The notes: generated from the sequence alone by a model not told the origin. 64,000 nucleotides of DNA from Tausonia pullulans (GCA_951802195.1 OX637630.1:186001-250000); one strand, 5' to 3'. Positions 1-10,853 are shown, counted from the first letter of the stretch. Numbers and translations: made by a program.

Positions 1-1287
1 AGCGCGGGGCAGGGCGGGGGAGAGATGATGAGATCTTTGTGTGAAGAGGAGAGAGAATCTCGCGCGCTCACGGCTCCCCCGTGCCACGCCCATACATACA
101 TACTCCGTGCGCGATTCTCATCTCGGCACGTTAGACATTTCACGTGGTTTCTCCGCTGTCCCTTAGTCCGAAAAAAAGTGTCGATTCGGAGGGATCATGG
201 AAGCAACCAAGGTAAAGCCTGTATCTCGGCGAGTGTGAGAGGAGAGACATTCTGCGTCGGTAGCGTATGATTGCAGCACATAACATAAGCGAGCAAGAGG
301 CGACCGTTCTTTGTGCACACACCCTCCTCCATCCCGGCAGCCGGGCCCTGCACTGCGTGTCTCAGCTCCTGCCCCGTTTCCTGTGGCACTTTTCCTCTGA
401 AGGACTCATTCACTCATCCCGACCACGCGGGCACCCAGACAGACCATCCTTGCCACGCTTTCTCGGCCTAGACAGGCTCACAGGCCTACACGTCCGTCCG
501 TCTCTCGTCGTCTGTCACGGCCAGGCTTTCTTGAGAGAAGGATTATCCCTTTCGATCCGAAAATCTTCGAAGAAAAGGAGTGGCGAGCGGCGCCAGGGCA
601 CACTTGAATCCGAAAATCCCCCTGGTCTCCTCTTCTCTCACAGTTCGGTTCATGACGTTATCTTTCTGTTAGTTCATTTCTCGTCAAGGAAGAGGCCTAG
701 TCGGTCAACCGGTCTCTGTAGAGCGACTGGGTCCGACGGAGGTAAGTTGATTTGGTAGTTGTGCGCTACTGCTAGGGATGTTCTTTGATGAAATGCATTG
801 ATGCTCGCTCTGTTCGAAGATCGGAGCTGAATCTGGACCGGTGTACTGGACACTTTGAACTCGCTGGCTATGCAACGTAAAAAAAAAACAAAAACAGAAT
901 GCATTGGCAGCAATATGGACCTAGGCCTTAGATGGCGCGGTGCCATCCTTCGGTCGGCACATTGCCTCTCTCTCACGTGAGTAGGGGAAGACACCTCCGG
1001 CGGATCAGACCCCTTTAGAGTCTTGAACGTCTCTCATACACATGTTCTCTCTTTCACAGCTAACGATCAACTCTATCACACCATCGCCAGTCTGTCTGTC
1101 CGGCTGAGCGCGCCGCTGAGCCAGCCGACACGTTCCGGAATTCGAGACGGCGGTCTCGCCACTGCTGCTTTCCCACGTTAACAGAGAGCACCCGAGCGAT
1201 GCCAAGTGGTTTACAGCGAAGCGATCTTCGTAAAGAACAGATTTTTCCCTCTTAATAACCTCCGTCCAACCGACGTCCGCTCTCCTC
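1..1287. other. left-edge region without a convincing gene
   Basis: The stretch lies downstream of the BZW-like gene on the minus strand. The open frames in it are short, have no family resemblance and show no consistent intron pattern. A short A-run is present near 880-890. It could hold the 3' UTR of the neighbour and the promoter of a gene outside the window. No tRNA-like fold was recognised. Confidence 0.5.
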
Positions 1288-3406
1288 CTACTCGTCGTCG
1301 TCCTCGCCGTCGCTCTCGGAGGTGATGTGGTCGTACAGAGGCTGGATCGACTTGAGGAAGTACTCCTTGCCTATGGTCGTCAACGTCAACGTCATCTTTG
1401 TCAGCGCGTGTCCATAGAGTCGAGAGGATAAAGTTGACAAAAAAAAACACCACTCACCCTGCGGCTTGGCTCCCTTGTCGAACCAGTAGATGATGGCGCC
1501 GTCCGTGGTAAGGTCGGCCTCCCAGAGGGCGCGGACAAACGACGGGAAAGACTTCATTGTCGCCTGGTCGTCGTAGCATGCGACCTGGACGATTTGAAGA
1601 AGGTTGACCTGGTCCATCGGCTTCTTGCAGAACGGCGAGAGCACTGGGAGGAACGACTTGATCTTGGCGAACTGTTCGCGCGAGCCCGTCCACTCAAACG
1701 ACGACATGAGACCGTTCCAGGCCATGGTGAGGATGTCAACCGTCGGGAGCGAGTTCTCGAGCTGGACGGTGGCGAGGTGGCCAAGGGTCTGCGGGAAAGA
1801 CGGGAATTGGACGTCTCGTGTGAGCCTTCTGTATCCACTCCGATCGGCTCCGAGCGAGTGTACACGTCGTCATAGGACTCACGTTCTCCCTCCACTCATC
1901 GTTGAACTCGTCGTCCTCGCAGGCGGACTGCATGTATGTCGAGAGCTCCTCCTTGACGAGGACTGTCTGCCTCTTGCCGTACCAGTCGGCGACCTGGGGG
2001 AGACCCTCAGCCCGGAAGTGGCTGTCGAGCGCGGACCGTGTGCGCTTGCTCTGAGGGAAGACGAGGATGAGGTCCTTGAGGGACGTCTTGAGGAGCCGGG
2101 AGAGGTGGTCCATTGATTGGACCGAGAGGTAGGCCCGGCAGAAGTGCGTGAAGAAGGAGAGCGACACGGCTGGGGGCAGGTCGGACGGGGGAGAGAACGA
2201 GAACGAAGGTCAGAGCAGTCCTGATTGTCCACCGTGAACTGGCCAACTCCAGAGAGCGCTGGATCCAGCACATGTGGCAGACTCACATTCCTTGACAAGG
2301 TGGTCCTTGGTCAGAGAGACAAGGCATTCGCCGCTGGCTAGGCCCTGCGAGATGAGGAGCGCGGTCGCGTCGGCGATCTTTTCGCGCTGGAGGGGCGTCC
2401 ACTTGATGATGCTGGACAGGGAGGGAGGGGTCAGTTGCCTGGCCATAGGTCCTAAATGAGGAGGGAGTGAGAACACACTCACTACTGAAGGAGAGCTGGG
2501 AGGGTAGTCTTCTCAAGAGGCTTCTGCATGTACTTGTACCTGGAAGAGAGGTTTCATTTCGCAAAGGGATCAGAGACGCGCGCGCTGACGGACAAGCGTT
2601 CATGCACGACCAAGCACTCACCGCTGAATGACGCTCTTGAGGACCTCGACCTTCTTCTTGATCTCTTCAAGAATGGCCTCCCGTCCGTCAGCCTCGGTCG
2701 TGGCGGTGCCCTCGACCTCGTCCTTGCCGCCAATAAAGGCAAACGGGCAACGAGGGCTGTCGTCGTCGACGTACGTGCCTCCCGGCTGAAGGAGGCCGCC
2801 GACGAACACCATCTCGAAGAGGGCGTCCGAGTACTTGAGGAACTCGAGGGTCGAACCCGCAGAGATGAGCTTGGTAGCTATGGTGTCATACTGGGTGGGA
2901 GGGATGGGGAGAAGGTGCGAGAGAAGGGCGTCCCGGAAGACTGAGAGCGAGAAAGACGGGAGCCCGCGACGTTTGAGCTCCAGAACAAAAAGGGGACCAG
3001 GCCTTCGGGCCCTGGGATGTAGCCGTGAGAAAGCAGACTGAGATACCTACCGGTCGGCTCGTGCTTGGAGTTGGCCTTGACGACACCTGTCAGGGTGGAG
3101 AAGGAAAGAGCGCGCGCGAGAGGTAAGCGCGGCCGTCTAAATGGGCGCCCCCTCTAGGGACGAACCCTTGCGCTGCTTGATCCGGACGCCAGTGAGGGAA
3201 GGCTAGAGAGGCGTGCCTGTCAGTGGGCGAAGCACAGAACAGACTGCGAGAGGGCACGGGGGAAGGCCGGACCTTAGTGTTGCCAGTGACGGGTGTAGGT
3301 GCGGACTGTCGAGGTCAAGGCCAGGCGGGGGGGGCAAGCGAGATGGTGTGAGCGAGGAAGCTGGGGGCGGAGGCCGAGTGCATGTGCTGCTCTGAGTTCT
3401 GACCAT
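1288..3406 (-). CDS. BZW1/2-type W2-domain protein (eIF5-mimic protein, 5MP)
   Basis: About ten exons encode a protein of the BZW/5MP family, which mimics the C-terminal W2 (HEAT) domain of eIF5, binds eIF2 and eIF3 and tunes start-codon choice in the cytoplasm. The N-terminus reads PSLTGVRIKQRKG, the family's conserved opening. It is followed by KYSDALFEMVFVGGLLQPGG, the helical middle and a C-terminal W2 domain with LLQIVQVACYD, ending in an acidic tail (SESDGEDDDE), as in animal BZW1/2. The reading frame of PSLTGV can only be opened if the ATG at 3406-3404 is followed at once by an intron (3403-3306), giving a start MSAPTPVTGNTK. That start is inference; the rest is strongly supported by family motifs and GT-AG junctions. 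The stop lies at 1288. The gene is divergent from CPA1. Confidence 0.88.
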
Positions 3407-3927
3407 GCACTAGTAAGATTTCTGGGGCGGGTACGAAGGGGAGGGGGATGTGTGGGAGACGGTGCGGTGGGTTCGAGGAGGTCTGCCCTTCGCTGCTCTC
3501 GCGACGAGCTCTGCCCTGGCCGCCTGCCTCTCCCTCGTGGGCGCCCGCTCCTCTGCTCTGCTCTGAGCCCTGGTGCGCTCTTGCCGCCGTGCGCCCTGGG
3601 ATTTCGAATCGCCCGCGGCCTATCTGTCTTTCGAGTCACTCGCCCTCGCCGCCTTCTTTCTTGTCAAACAACCATCACCCGCCTCGTCCTCGTCCAAGGT
3701 CAGCTCGACGCCGCTCTCTGCCCGTCCCTCCTCACCAACAAGCTCCCTTCTGACACGAAGCGCTTCTCTCCTCCCGCCGTCCTCCGTCTGCCGTCGTCCT
3801 CTTGCTCATCCTGTCAACCGTCCATTCAGCCCTTCGCGTCTTTCCAGCCCACCCCCCCCCCCAAATCTCCCCCTCCTCGTATCCCCTTGCCTCTCGCGAG
3901 ACAGTTGATGCAAGCGACCTTTTCCGT
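3407..3927. promoter_or_regulatory. divergent promoter of the BZW-like gene and CPA1
   Basis: A 520-bp gap separates two divergent starts. It is pyrimidine-rich on the plus strand, as is common in leaders of this genome. A GAGTCA hexamer at 3633-3638, the complement of TGACTC, resembles the half-site of Gcn4/Cpc1-type amino-acid-starvation activators, which would suit an arginine gene. A hexamer is weak evidence alone. Confidence 0.35.
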
Positions 3928-4053
3928 ATGTCGAGACCCGGACGTGGAACTCTTTTCGTGTGCGCCTTGTTGACTCGGACTCTCTTTGCGCCTCGCCAGG
4001 AACCTATCTCCCAGGACTATCTCGCCGACCACCTCTACCCGAAAAAGCCCTAA
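3928..4053 (+). CDS. arginine attenuator peptide uORF of CPA1
   Basis: The leader of CPA1 contains a short frame ending SQDYLADHLYPKKP, stop at 4051-4053, 63 nt before the main ATG. This matches the core of the fungal arginine attenuator peptide (QDYLSDHLW in Neurospora arg-2, QDYISDHIW in yeast CPA1). That peptide stalls the ribosome at high arginine and so represses CPA1. The Asp known to be essential (QD) is kept, while the usual Trp is Tyr here. The ATG at 3928 opens MSRPGRGTLF. A 42-nt GT-AG intron (3958-3999) would give a 27-residue peptide close to the usual 24-25. The intron has a length divisible by three and no stop, so the unspliced form is also open (41 residues). Identity is well supported by the motif and the gene that follows; the splicing is inference. 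Confidence 0.82.
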   Translation: MSRPGRGTLFVCALLTRTLFAPRQEPISQDYLADHLYPKKP

Positions 4054-4116
4054 TTGCTCCTCGCCCCCCCCCCCGCCTCCTTTATCTTTCGACCTCCGCC
4101 CAGCCACATCTTCAGC

Positions 4117-5826
4117 ATGTCCAGCACCTTCCTTCTTAGCCGCCTCGCCCGCGCCGGGCCCTCGTCGGCCTCGGCGTCGATGCGCCGCTTCCTTCAGACG
4201 TCGCCGGCCGCTAAGGTTGCCAGCGCTGTGAAAACCGGCGTCCCCGCCTCCCTTCACCTCAAGTCGGGCCAGTCGTTCCATGGCACGAGCTTCGGCAGCC
4301 AAAAGAGCATCTGGGGAGAGACCGTCTTCTCGACGTCCATCACGAGCTGTTAGTGTTTCCCCCTTCCTCCGACCTCTTTTCTCCTTGGGTCGTCAGCCTT
4401 CCGCCGCCTCGCGCTCGGGCAATTCGTCCGACGGGCTTCTGCCCTCCTTTCTGTCTTTCTGCGCCGCTGCCGCATACTCTCCCTCATCATTTCTTTCACC
4501 CGTGTCCCTCCTTCGCCGGCGTTATGACTCTGGGACTGATTCAATTCATGCAGACACCGAGTCGATGACCGACCCGTCGTACCTCGGCCAGATCCTCGTG
4601 TTCACCTCGCCCCTTATCGGCAACTACGGTGTCCCCTCGAACGAGCCGCTCGAGTCGATCCCGGGCATCCCCCAGATGGAGTCGAGCGGCATCCAGTGCT
4701 CCGGAGTCATTGTCACCGACGTCGCCCTCAAGTACTCGCACTACCTCGCCGTCGAGTCTCTCCACGAGTGGTGCGAGCGCCACGGTGTCCCCGGAATCTC
4801 GGGCGTCGACACCCGCGCCGTCACCACCCTTCTTCGTGACCAGGGTACTACCCTTGGCCGGATTGCCGTCGGCGAGGAGGAGGTCGCCAAGGGCCTGCCA
4901 GCGGAGGGCGAGTTTTGGGACCCGTCGAGCGAGAACCTCATCGAGAAGGTCTCAACGAAGGAGCCCTACGTCCTCAACCCGGATGGTGACGTCCACATCG
5001 CCGTGCTCGACTTTGGAACCAAGGCCAACATCCTTCGTTCGCTCGTCACCCGCAACGCCAAGGTCACCGTCCTCCCGTGGAACTACGACTTCAACTCGAT
5101 CCGCGACCAGGTGCGTCCTGATGAGGGCGAGCTCCGCTCGTCGCGTTGGAGAGGTGGATAGGAGGGTGGCTGATCCTTGTTTCGCTCTGCAGTTCGACGG
5201 TCTCTTCCTTACCAACGGACCTGGTGACCCGAAGTCGATCCAGTCCGTCGCGATGGAGGTCCGCAAGACGCTCGACGAGTGGAACAAGCCTGTCTTCGGC
5301 ATCTGCATGGGCCACCAGATCCTCGGTCTTGCCGTTGGCCTCGAAGCGTACCGCATGACGTTCGGCAACCGTGGCCACAACCAGCCCGTCCTCGCGCTCG
5401 CCAACTCAGGCTCCATCAAGGCTGGCCGCGTCTACATCACCTCCCAGAACCACCAGTATGCGCTCGAGCTCTCGGAGAACTTCCCTGAGGGTTACGCTCC
5501 CTGGTTCATCAACGTCAACGGTGCGCGCCAAGTCAGTTTCCTGTCCTCGCGAATCTCCAGCTGACTTGGCATGCGTTCCTTCTCCAGACTCTTCCGTTGA
5601 GGGTATCATCTCGACCCCGGAGTCCGGCAAGCAGGTCTGGGGCTGCCAGTTCCACCCTGAGTCAGCTGGAGGACCCCTCGACACGATCGAGATGTTCTCC
5701 GATTTCCTCGCAGCCTGCAAGGCCAACCGCGACGGCAAGGACTCGAGCTCCAAGGTCCTCTCGGCCCTCGAGGGAGAGGCGGAGGTTCTCAAGGACGTTC
5801 AGCGCGAGATCTCCGCTGCCGCCTAA
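4117..5826 (+). CDS. CPA1: carbamoyl-phosphate synthase, arginine-specific small (glutaminase) subunit
   Basis: This subunit hydrolyses glutamine and passes ammonia to the large subunit CPA2, which makes carbamoyl phosphate for arginine synthesis. Four exons (4117-4348, 4554-5110, 5193-5520, 5588-5826) join cleanly. The N-terminus (SSTFLLSRLARAGPSS, then MRRFLQTS) is basic and lacks acid residues, as in a mitochondrial presequence. The CPS small-chain N-domain follows (LTFTSP-like FTSPLIGNYGVP, SGVDTRAVTTLLRDQG), then the class I amidotransferase domain with the nucleophile Cys in GICMGHQ and the His/Glu pair in FHPES. Length is normal for the family. The attenuator-peptide uORF directly upstream supports the arginine-specific assignment over the pyrimidine enzyme, which in fungi is fused in URA2. 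Confidence 0.95.
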
Positions 5827-6300
5827 AGCTCTTCTTTGCACTGTGTTGTTCTGCTTTTCTCATTGCTTTTCTTCCCACCTTTCGCTCGGTTTAGACTACC
5901 TGTCATGTCGTTGTTCCATCTCGGCGGCTGGCTCGTTCATCCACAAATATATCTCTCTTTCCTCCGCTTTCCCCTCCGTTCTCTTCCTTCGCTGGTTCGC
6001 CCTCGTCCTTCCACCTCCATATCGCATGCGCATTCATTATCCCCAGTCTTACGGTGGGCTGTGGTCTGACCTCCCATGACAAGCAGAGAGAGAATGAGTC
6101 TGGATGGTGTGGTGGTATGCGTAATCGCAGGGACAGGGTGGGCTGGGGCAGAATTCCCACGAGGATCATTTCCCGCCTGCCGTTTGCTCACTCGCCCTGC
6201 CGCTTCTCTCGCTCGACTGCTCGCTCACCTTGCTCCCAGCGCTCATCTTCGTCCACTGTCTTCGCCCTCCCCCCCCCCCTCCTCTCTCCCTTTCTCACCA
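5827..6300. other. intergenic: CPA1 3' end and COX IV promoter
   Basis: This 474-bp gap lies between two genes on the same strand. It is T/C-rich just after the CPA1 stop, consistent with a 3' UTR, and has a C-run at about 6272-6281 close to the next ATG. No further gene or RNA was recognised. Confidence 0.5.
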
Positions 6301-8169
6301 TGTCGCTCCTCCGTTCCTCTGTCTCGCGCCCCCTCGCCCGGGCTATGTCCACCACCGCTCTTTCGACTGGCGCCTCGTCCGAGACGTCGGCCGTCCAGAA
6401 GATCCGGCACACCGACAACGGCCAGAACGTCGTCAAGACGATCCCCCGGCACTGGGAGACCATGCCCGTCGCCGACAAGATCGCCGTCCAGACTGCGCTT
6501 GACGTCGTCCAGAAGGAGGTGCGTGGCTTGTAGACGCGAAGGGGCGACGCGAAGTCGAGTGAGAGTGCGAGAGAGCGAGAGAGAGAGGGAGCTCTCGAGC
6601 GGCAGCGAGAGAGCAAGGCTGATTGGACCGCGACTTGTTCTCCCGTCTCCCTCTTTCCCTTGCTCGCCCTCGCCCTGCCTGGCCTCTCCCGTGAACGTGC
6701 CGGATGGGTCTCTAGGACTGGAAGGCCATGTCCGCCGACGAGAAGCGTGCCGGTGAGTCTTGAGGCGTCTTACTGTCCATGCTTTCCCTCTCGCCTCTTC
6801 CGCCCGCCGCCCGCCCCTTCGTTCGTCCTTGCGGCGACTTGCTCGTCCGCCTCTCCTCCCTCTCCTTCGCGTCTGGCTCCCTCTTCAGCGGACCTGGCGA
6901 CGACCAACTCCACCGAGACACTTCCTTGACTTCCGTGCCTACCTTGGGGTCTACCTCCCGTTGCCTTCCCTATCTCGCCTGTGCTCGCCCGGCATCGTCT
7001 TCTCCCCCTCCCCTTACCCGCGGCTCTTGTCTCGCGTCGTTCCTCCGCGCCCCAAGCTCACACTTCCCAATCTTCCGTGCTCTTCCCATCTTCGCTTCTC
7101 GTGCCCATCTCCAGCCGTCTGGATCGCCTTTGGCCCCTACGGTTCTCGCAAGCCCCGGACCACCCCCGAGGAGCGCCGCGTCATCAACTACATCGTCCTC
7201 GGTGGCATCATTGCGACCGGTCTGATTTGGAACATCTCGCGCGCCAACCGTGTGTCTTTCCTCTCTCTTCTCTCCTTTGCTCCTCGTCTTGATCACTGAT
7301 GCGTCATGACAACCGACTGTCCCGCTCCGACAGGCCCGGCTCCTGGACCGGACCAGATCTACGAGGGCCAGGAGGCCGTCAACGAGTACATGAGGAAGCA
7401 GAACGTGAGTCGGCCGAGTGTTATCCGCTTCTATCTGCCTGCCTTGCTGCCAAATGGAGAGGTCGCGGCCGTCCTGGAAAGAATCCTTGCTCGATTCCCA
7501 AGTTGAAACAGGCTGAGGGGAGGCTGAGGGAAGCTGCCGAACGGGAGAGAGGAGGTTGAAGGACGTCAGACCGTCCTTCGGTCGGTCGGTCGACCGACGC
7601 GCTTGTCGGCCAACCGAGCTCAGCTCGTCCCACTCCTCGATCAACCACCCGACCCCCTCTAGCTCCTGGGCTCCTGGTCGAGGTCTCTAGAAGCACTCTC
7701 GCACAACGAGTCATCTAGAGATGCTCCCAGCTCAGGCTGCTGTTCGTTGGAACGAGGTGCTTCTGCCTGGATGACTGCTCGCTCTCCTTGCGGCGGCGAG
7801 GATGAGCCAGCTGTCTTCGGCGCACCCCCGTCTTGCAACACCACGGTGCTTGACACGCTTGTACTTGAAAGCAAGAGGTCAAACACTTGCTCGTGTCTCT
7901 TATGCGCACATAGCCTCTATCTTTACCTGTTCGCTGCCTGGACGGCATAGAACTCGGGACTGACTCGACGGGTCTCCCCGCCTCGTCTTTTTCCCAGATG
8001 AACCCCATCACTGGTGTTTCCTCCAAGGACTACAAGGGTACCGGAATGGTCGACACCGGTGCGTTCTCAGTCTCCTCGCGACTTCTTGGCTCTTGCCTGA
8101 ACCTTGGCTAACGAACGATGTGCGCCTCTTGACACACATACAGGTCTCTTCCCCAAGTCGTTCCCTTAG
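6301..8169 (+). CDS. COX5: cytochrome c oxidase subunit IV (yeast Cox5 homologue), mitochondrial
   Basis: This is a nuclear-encoded subunit of respiratory complex IV in the inner membrane. The first exon (6301-6518) encodes a presequence (MSLLRSSVSRPLARAMSTT) and the start of the mature chain. The conserved block DWKAMSADEKRA is on a 37-nt exon (6716-6752), then AVWIAFGPYGSRKPRTTPEE and one membrane segment (YIVLGGIIATGLIW) on 7115-7249. Later exons are 7334-7404, 7998-8058 and 8144-8169, ending GLFPKSFP. The order and spacing match the COX IV family (VQKEDWK, AFGP, single transmembrane helix). Two introns, 6753-7114 (362 nt) and 7405-7997 (593 nt), are far longer than the roughly 50-100 nt usual in this window; no exon of the family is missing from them. 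Confidence 0.92.
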
Positions 8170-9044
8170 GTGCAGCCAGGAGTCTTGGCTCTCGCTCGCT
8201 CGGACAGATATCTGGGAGGAAACGAGGCGGTTGGTTGGCTGGGCTTGGCTCGGAGGTGTGTGTCCGTCGCATAAGGGTGGCGTCCGTAGATACAAAGCGT
8301 TCTCGTTCTCTGGTGGTACGGCCCGCTGTGTCTCGCTCGCACAGTCGCTGTCTGCTGTGCATGGTCGTGAGCGTGAGAGCAAGGCGGAGGCAAGGGTGCG
8401 TCCGGCGAGACTTGGCGTCGATGATGGACTTGGGACACGTCGGACCACACGCACGGGTTGACCTCTGGGACGGACGACTGGTGCGGAGAAGGCTCGTCCG
8501 GTTACTCTCCCCTGTGGTGTCGTCCTACTTGCGGAGTTTCCTCCCTCCCTCAAGAGAACGAGCAGGGGTGAGGGGTTATTTAGGACATGTCGCATACAAA
8601 CGGGGAAATCACGGGAGAAAAGCAAAGAGATGCCCGGCTGGTGACAGCCAGGTTCTGCTGCGCCGCCTCCCCGAGACAGACCTCGGGACGCATCCCCGAG
8701 GGCTGGGAATCTTCGGGAATGCGTAGAGCTAGAACGGGAGGAAGGAAAGAGAAGAAACGGAAAGCGATGTAGGGAGGGAAACGGGGGACGAGATGTGCAC
8801 GTCGATCGCTCGCGCCTCAAGCTTGCCGAGGACGACAGGGACGACAGGGACTTCTTAAACGATGGGCGCCTCATCCTCTGGGCGAGCGAGAGCCGTGCAA
8901 GTGAGAAAGGGATCAGCCAAATGTAATTGGTATCGGAGGAAAGAAAGCGCGACGGGCTCAACTGGTGAGAATGCCTGGGTTCGGGTGCGCCACCATCGTC
9001 AGCGACGGCCTTCTTTTCTCTTCCTGGCAAGGTGGATCTTCACA
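8170..9044. other. convergent intergenic region, nothing recognised
   Basis: This 875-bp gap lies between two convergent genes. Long minus-strand open frames pass through it, but their residue composition is Ser/Arg/Pro-rich and typical of chance frames in GC-rich DNA. It probably holds both 3' UTRs. No repeat or RNA gene was seen. Confidence 0.45.
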
Positions 9045-9592
9045 CTACGCACCATGGCTCACCAGCTCTTCGGGAGCCGGGCGGGCACTGATTTTGTGCT
9101 CGAGCGTATTCTATGCCATCGGGAGAAAAATCAGCGAATGCGGAGCAGCAGGTTGGGTCAAGACTAGTGCAGCGCGGCACCGAACGCACCGCGAGCTGGG
9201 CGTGCTTCAGAGCCTCAGCCTGGGCCTGGAGGACCGGGGAGATCCTGTCGTCCTGGGAAGGAAATAAATACGAAGAGAATCAGTCCCTCAATGTTGAAGC
9301 CCTGCAGGGAGTTCTCGGTCGGTCCTCGACCTGCATCAGGGCCGCATCCGTCTCCCCGCCGTCGCTCCCGCACACACACACCAGAGGACGGAGAAGGAAG
9401 AGCTTTACCACCACTCACCTTAAGGATACCCCTCTCCTGGAGCTCCTTCTTCTTCTCGGCCTTGTGAGAGCCAAAGAAGCCCTCGGCGAGCTGCTCCGAG
9501 GGCGACAAGGGCGAGCTGGCCTGGGGCGGCAAGGCCCGGGCGGTGGCGGTACTCGCCGATGTGTCGATGTGGACGGGGGGAATGTCGGACAT
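9045..9592 (-). CDS. small RPEL-repeat-like protein
   Basis: Three exons (9592-9419, 9252-9190, 9110-9045) encode about 100 residues starting MSDIPPVHIDTSAS. A repeat-like unit occurs twice: EKKKELQERGILK, then LEHKISARPAPEELV after a linker (DDRISPVLQAQAEALKHAQ). This is the L-x-x-x-L-x-x-RP-x-x-x-EL-x-x-x-x-IL pattern of RPEL motifs, which in animals bind G-actin. Fungi have small unstudied proteins with this pattern. The second unit stops soon after ELV if the frame is read straight to TAG (9047-9045). A GT after EEL could instead be a splice donor leading to another short end, so the C-terminus is uncertain. The actin-related role is only by analogy. It is divergent from the aminotransferase at 9860. 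Confidence 0.6.
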
Positions 9593-9682
9593 AGCGATTG
9601 GGTGGGTGATGTGGAAGTTGGCTGATTGTGGACGGGAAGTATGCGTGAGGAGAGGCGATGGTGAAGGTTAGTGTGATGGAGC

Positions 9683-9717
9683 GAGAGAGAGAGAGAGAGG
9701 GGGGGGGGGGGGGGGGG
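9683..9717. repeat. GA dinucleotide tract followed by a 19-nt G-run
   Basis: A (GA)n tract at 9683-9698 runs straight into 19 consecutive G residues (9699-9717), in the 267-bp shared promoter between the RPEL-like gene and the aminotransferase gene. Such G-runs can form quadruplexes and are prone to length errors in sequencing. Confidence 0.85.
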
Positions 9718-9859
9718 TGTCTCCAGCTAAAGGTCAGGAGACTCACCCACCTAAGGGGAGTCGACGAGGCCGAGGCGGTCCTGCCGCAGGCGCCGACGAC
9801 TTCTCCTTTCTCTCCTCGGCGAAGAAGTGAATGGCCATTGACCACCGACGACACTAGCC

Positions 9860-10853
9860 ATGTCTTCTTTTGAGGTCTTCACCACCCTACGATACCAAGC
9901 GGATGGATCAGCGCGCGTCCGGGACCACCACATCCCGCTGTTCGCGCGACATGTCCGAAGGCTCCGCGATACGGACGCGTTCTACGCGTCGACGGGCAAG
10001 GGCAGCGCTCAGGCAGCGCCTGCAGGAGCCCGGGAAGGCGAAGACTGGGAAGCGGCGGTGGAGAGGGTCATCAATGAGGCCGTGGAGAGGGCGAGAGAAT
10101 CGTTGTCGTCGCAGGAGTACGGGTGCGAATCGGTTGATTTCAGGGTGCGTCGAGTCGAGTGGCCTAATCGTTGCCAGATGGAGATTGACGGGTCTCCTCT
10201 CAGGTCAAGGTCTCCATCGGATCGTTTTCTAGCATCCCTCTACACTGCGAGGCGGTGCCATTGCCTCTCTCCACCCGTTCGTGTCACATGCGCGCTCACC
10301 CCCTTTCGCCTGACCGTGCGCGAGCTGATGTTGCACCGCACCGTTCACAGCTCCGTTCTACCCCAGCATCGCATCGATTCCCTCGGGCCCTTCATCCAAG
10401 ACTACGCTCCCACGCATCTTGCTTTCCCCGCAACACATCCCTCCAGCGCCTGAAGATCTCTCAACCCAGACTCTCCTCCGCAAGACGACATCCCGCGGCA
10501 TTTACACATACCACACCAGCCTCCTTCCCTCAACCTCTACCGGCAGCCCGGGGTATCAGGCTCCACTCCTTCACTCTTGCGAGGGCCTCATCACGGAGAC
10601 GACCTTCGCCAACGTCCTCTTCCTTCCTCCTGGCGAAACTCGATGGCGGACGCCCAGAGCTGGGAGACCTGACGTGCCCTTCTTGCCCGGGTTGATGCGC
10701 GCCGAGCTGCTCGAGCGCGGGGAGATCGACGAGTCCGATATCAAGATAGAGGAGGCGAGGCAATGGGTCGCTGACAGAGGGAGGGTTGCGTGCTGCAATG
10801 CATTGCGGGGAGTGTGGGAGGTGCGGCTGATTTTTGAAGAGGAGCATGAGTGA
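9860..10853 (+). CDS. class IV PLP aminotransferase-fold protein, aminodeoxychorismate-lyase-like
   Basis: The start MSSFEVFTTLRY and the pair HIPLFARHVRRLRDTDAFY match the N-terminal part of PabC/Abz2-type enzymes. These release pyruvate from aminodeoxychorismate to give p-aminobenzoate for folate. The second half has KTTSRGIYTYH, where the Lys would hold pyridoxal phosphate, and EGLITETTFANVLFLPPG, the family's EG-x-(V/I)-x-E-x-x-x-x-N-(L/V)-F motif. It ends with PFLPGLMRAELLERGEI, also typical. Exon 1 runs to about 10149 and the last coding stretch from about 10350 to the stop at 10853. A middle exon near 10204-10260 (VKVSIGSFSS) is likely, but I could not fix all junctions. Other class IV aminotransferases are possible. 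Confidence 0.72.

Noticed and set aside
267-758. 163-codon open frame near the left edge
   Set aside because: No family resemblance, no intron structure, composition of random GC-rich translation.
8008-9030. 340-codon minus-strand open frame
   Set aside because: Overlaps COX IV exons and the third RPEL exon region in another frame. Ser/Arg/Pro-rich with no motifs; a chance frame.
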